Shown here: piece after piece, positions 63,494-64,000 of the stretch
Numbering within the stretch: the first letter of the stretch is position 1
Layout of the letters: each line of letters begins with the position of its first letter
Source: JADGRB01 sp963835825
GTDB taxonomy: Bacteria > Myxococcota_A > Polyangia > Fen-1088
DNA: 64,000 bases
Assembly (NCBI GenBank): GCA_963835825.1
Contig: CAWIGZ010000004.1
Location: forward strand, 372,001-436,000
Reading direction: 5' to 3'
The notes under the pieces: generated by a model
Database searches by the model: none
What the model was told of the DNA's origin: nothing
What the model saw: the letters and a program-made list of their open reading frames with translations, nothing else
Made by a program: the position numbers and the translations under genes

Positions 63494-64000
63494 ATGCGTG
63501 CAATTGCCATGTTCCCGGCCGAGAAGAAGATCCGCGTCGTCGAGCGCCCGTCCCCGATTCTCGAGGGGGACGCGCAGGCACGGGTTCGAATGCTGGAGGT
63601 CGGCGTCTGCGGGACCGACCACGAGATCGCGCGGTTCGAGTACGGCGCCCCGCCCACCGGCGAGCCGTACCTGGTCATGGGGCACGAATCGCTCGGCGAG
63701 GTGGTCGAGGTCGGCAGCGCCGTGTCGAACCTCAAACCGGGCGATCTGGTGGTCACCACCGTGCGCCGCCCCTGCGGCGATCCCGAGTGCCGCCCCTGCC
63801 ATCACAACCGGCCGGACTTCTGCGTGACCGGCGCCTACACCGAGCGCGGCATCATGCGCCGGCACGGCTTCATGACCGACGAGATCGTCGACCTTGCGGC
63901 CAACATGCACGTCGTCCCGCGGGAGATCGCCGACATCGCGGTCCTCACGGAGCCGCTCACCATCGCCGAAAAGGCGCTCATCGAGCTCGACTCCGTGCTG
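63494..64000 (+). CDS. Zinc-dependent glucose dehydrogenase-like enzyme (3' partial)
   Basis: The first 169 residues of a medium-chain dehydrogenase; the frame is open at the window end. Catalytic zinc ligands are Cys in VGVCGTDHEI and His/Glu in MGHESLGEVV. The structural zinc Cys cluster is RPCGDPECRPCHHNRPDFC. GAYTERGIMRRHGFMTDE is typical of the glucose 1-dehydrogenase branch, which oxidises aldoses with NAD(P). GAGG 5 nt before the ATG is the Shine-Dalgarno. It begins 40 nt after the antiporter gene and may share its transcript. Confidence 0.92.
   Translation, partial: MRAIAMFPAEKKIRVVERPSPILEGDAQARVRMLEVGVCGTDHEIARFEYGAPPTGEPYLVMGHESLGEVVEVGSAVSNLKPGDLVVTTVRRPCGDPECRPCHHNRPDFCVTGAYTERGIMRRHGFMTDEIVDLAANMHVVPREIADIAVLTEPLTIAEKALIELDSVL

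Overview
The window is high-GC, very densely coded bacterial DNA with no gap above about 215 bases that lacks a gene. I see no rRNA, tRNA, CRISPR array or intact insertion sequence. The best fit is a member of the Myxococcota. One secreted protein (21429-23288) ends in a MYXO-CTERM-type sorting tail and carries a MopE-type CNxxDDDCDG motif. There are about ten lipoproteins with long Gly/Ser/Thr-rich linkers after the lipobox, plus a bactofilin, an HD-GYP response regulator and an ECF42-type sigma factor. This assignment rests on family resemblance, not on a marker-gene tree.

Layout. 1-5.3 kb: the 3' part of thioredoxin reductase, a ricin-lectin lipoprotein, a cyclic-nucleotide-binding protein, a bactofilin with an adjacent M15/DUF882 peptidase, and a TPR-like membrane protein. 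5.4-8.35 kb (minus): an F0 ATP synthase block (atpZ-like, atpI-like, atpB, atpE) followed by ychF, which is frameshifted. 8.5-15.8 kb: a small lipoprotein, a broken VapC remnant invaded by a palindromic repeat, then a minus-strand housekeeping row of coiled-coil lipoprotein, HD-GYP response regulator, gyrA and hemL. 15.9-23.9 kb: a run of secreted or surface proteins (CxxCH lipoprotein, Cys-rich lipoproteins, beta-barrel, DUF1993, MYXO-CTERM protein, YXWGXW protein). 23.9-31.3 kb: an HTTM membrane protein with its overlapping partner, and a three-gene heavy-metal-type RND efflux operon. 31.4-37.6 kb: MBL-fold hydrolase, DUF2156 lysyltransferase-like membrane protein, GNAT, GT39-like glycosyltransferase, a frameshifted pirin, and DUF3565.

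37.6-49.8 kb: two divergent secreted glycoside hydrolases, a DUF985 cupin, two large lipoproteins (one an HExxH zincin), a DGPF/YCII protein with its ECF42-type sigma factor, a small lipoprotein, SlyD and a VWA-type lipoprotein. 49.98-57.5 kb: an asnB-GT2 overlapping pair, an aldo/keto reductase with the catalytic His replaced, a small membrane protein, a lipoprotein ending in an S74-type chaperone module, a methyltransferase, and a divergent AraC-family regulator. 57.5-64 kb: cytochrome bd oxidase (cydA), whose cydB is fused in frame to a complete type II NADH dehydrogenase, then a divergent Kef-type antiporter and the 5' part of a zinc-dependent glucose-dehydrogenase-like gene.

The most striking object is the CydB-NDH-2 fusion (57518-59830). 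It would join NADH oxidation, quinone reduction and quinol:O2 oxidation on one polypeptide. Other points of interest are an AtpE with a signal-peptide-like leader and a Na+-type ligand set, two single-base frameshifts in GGG/CCC runs, and several genes without a Shine-Dalgarno but with a TANNNT box 6-7 nt before the start, which suggests leaderless mRNAs.
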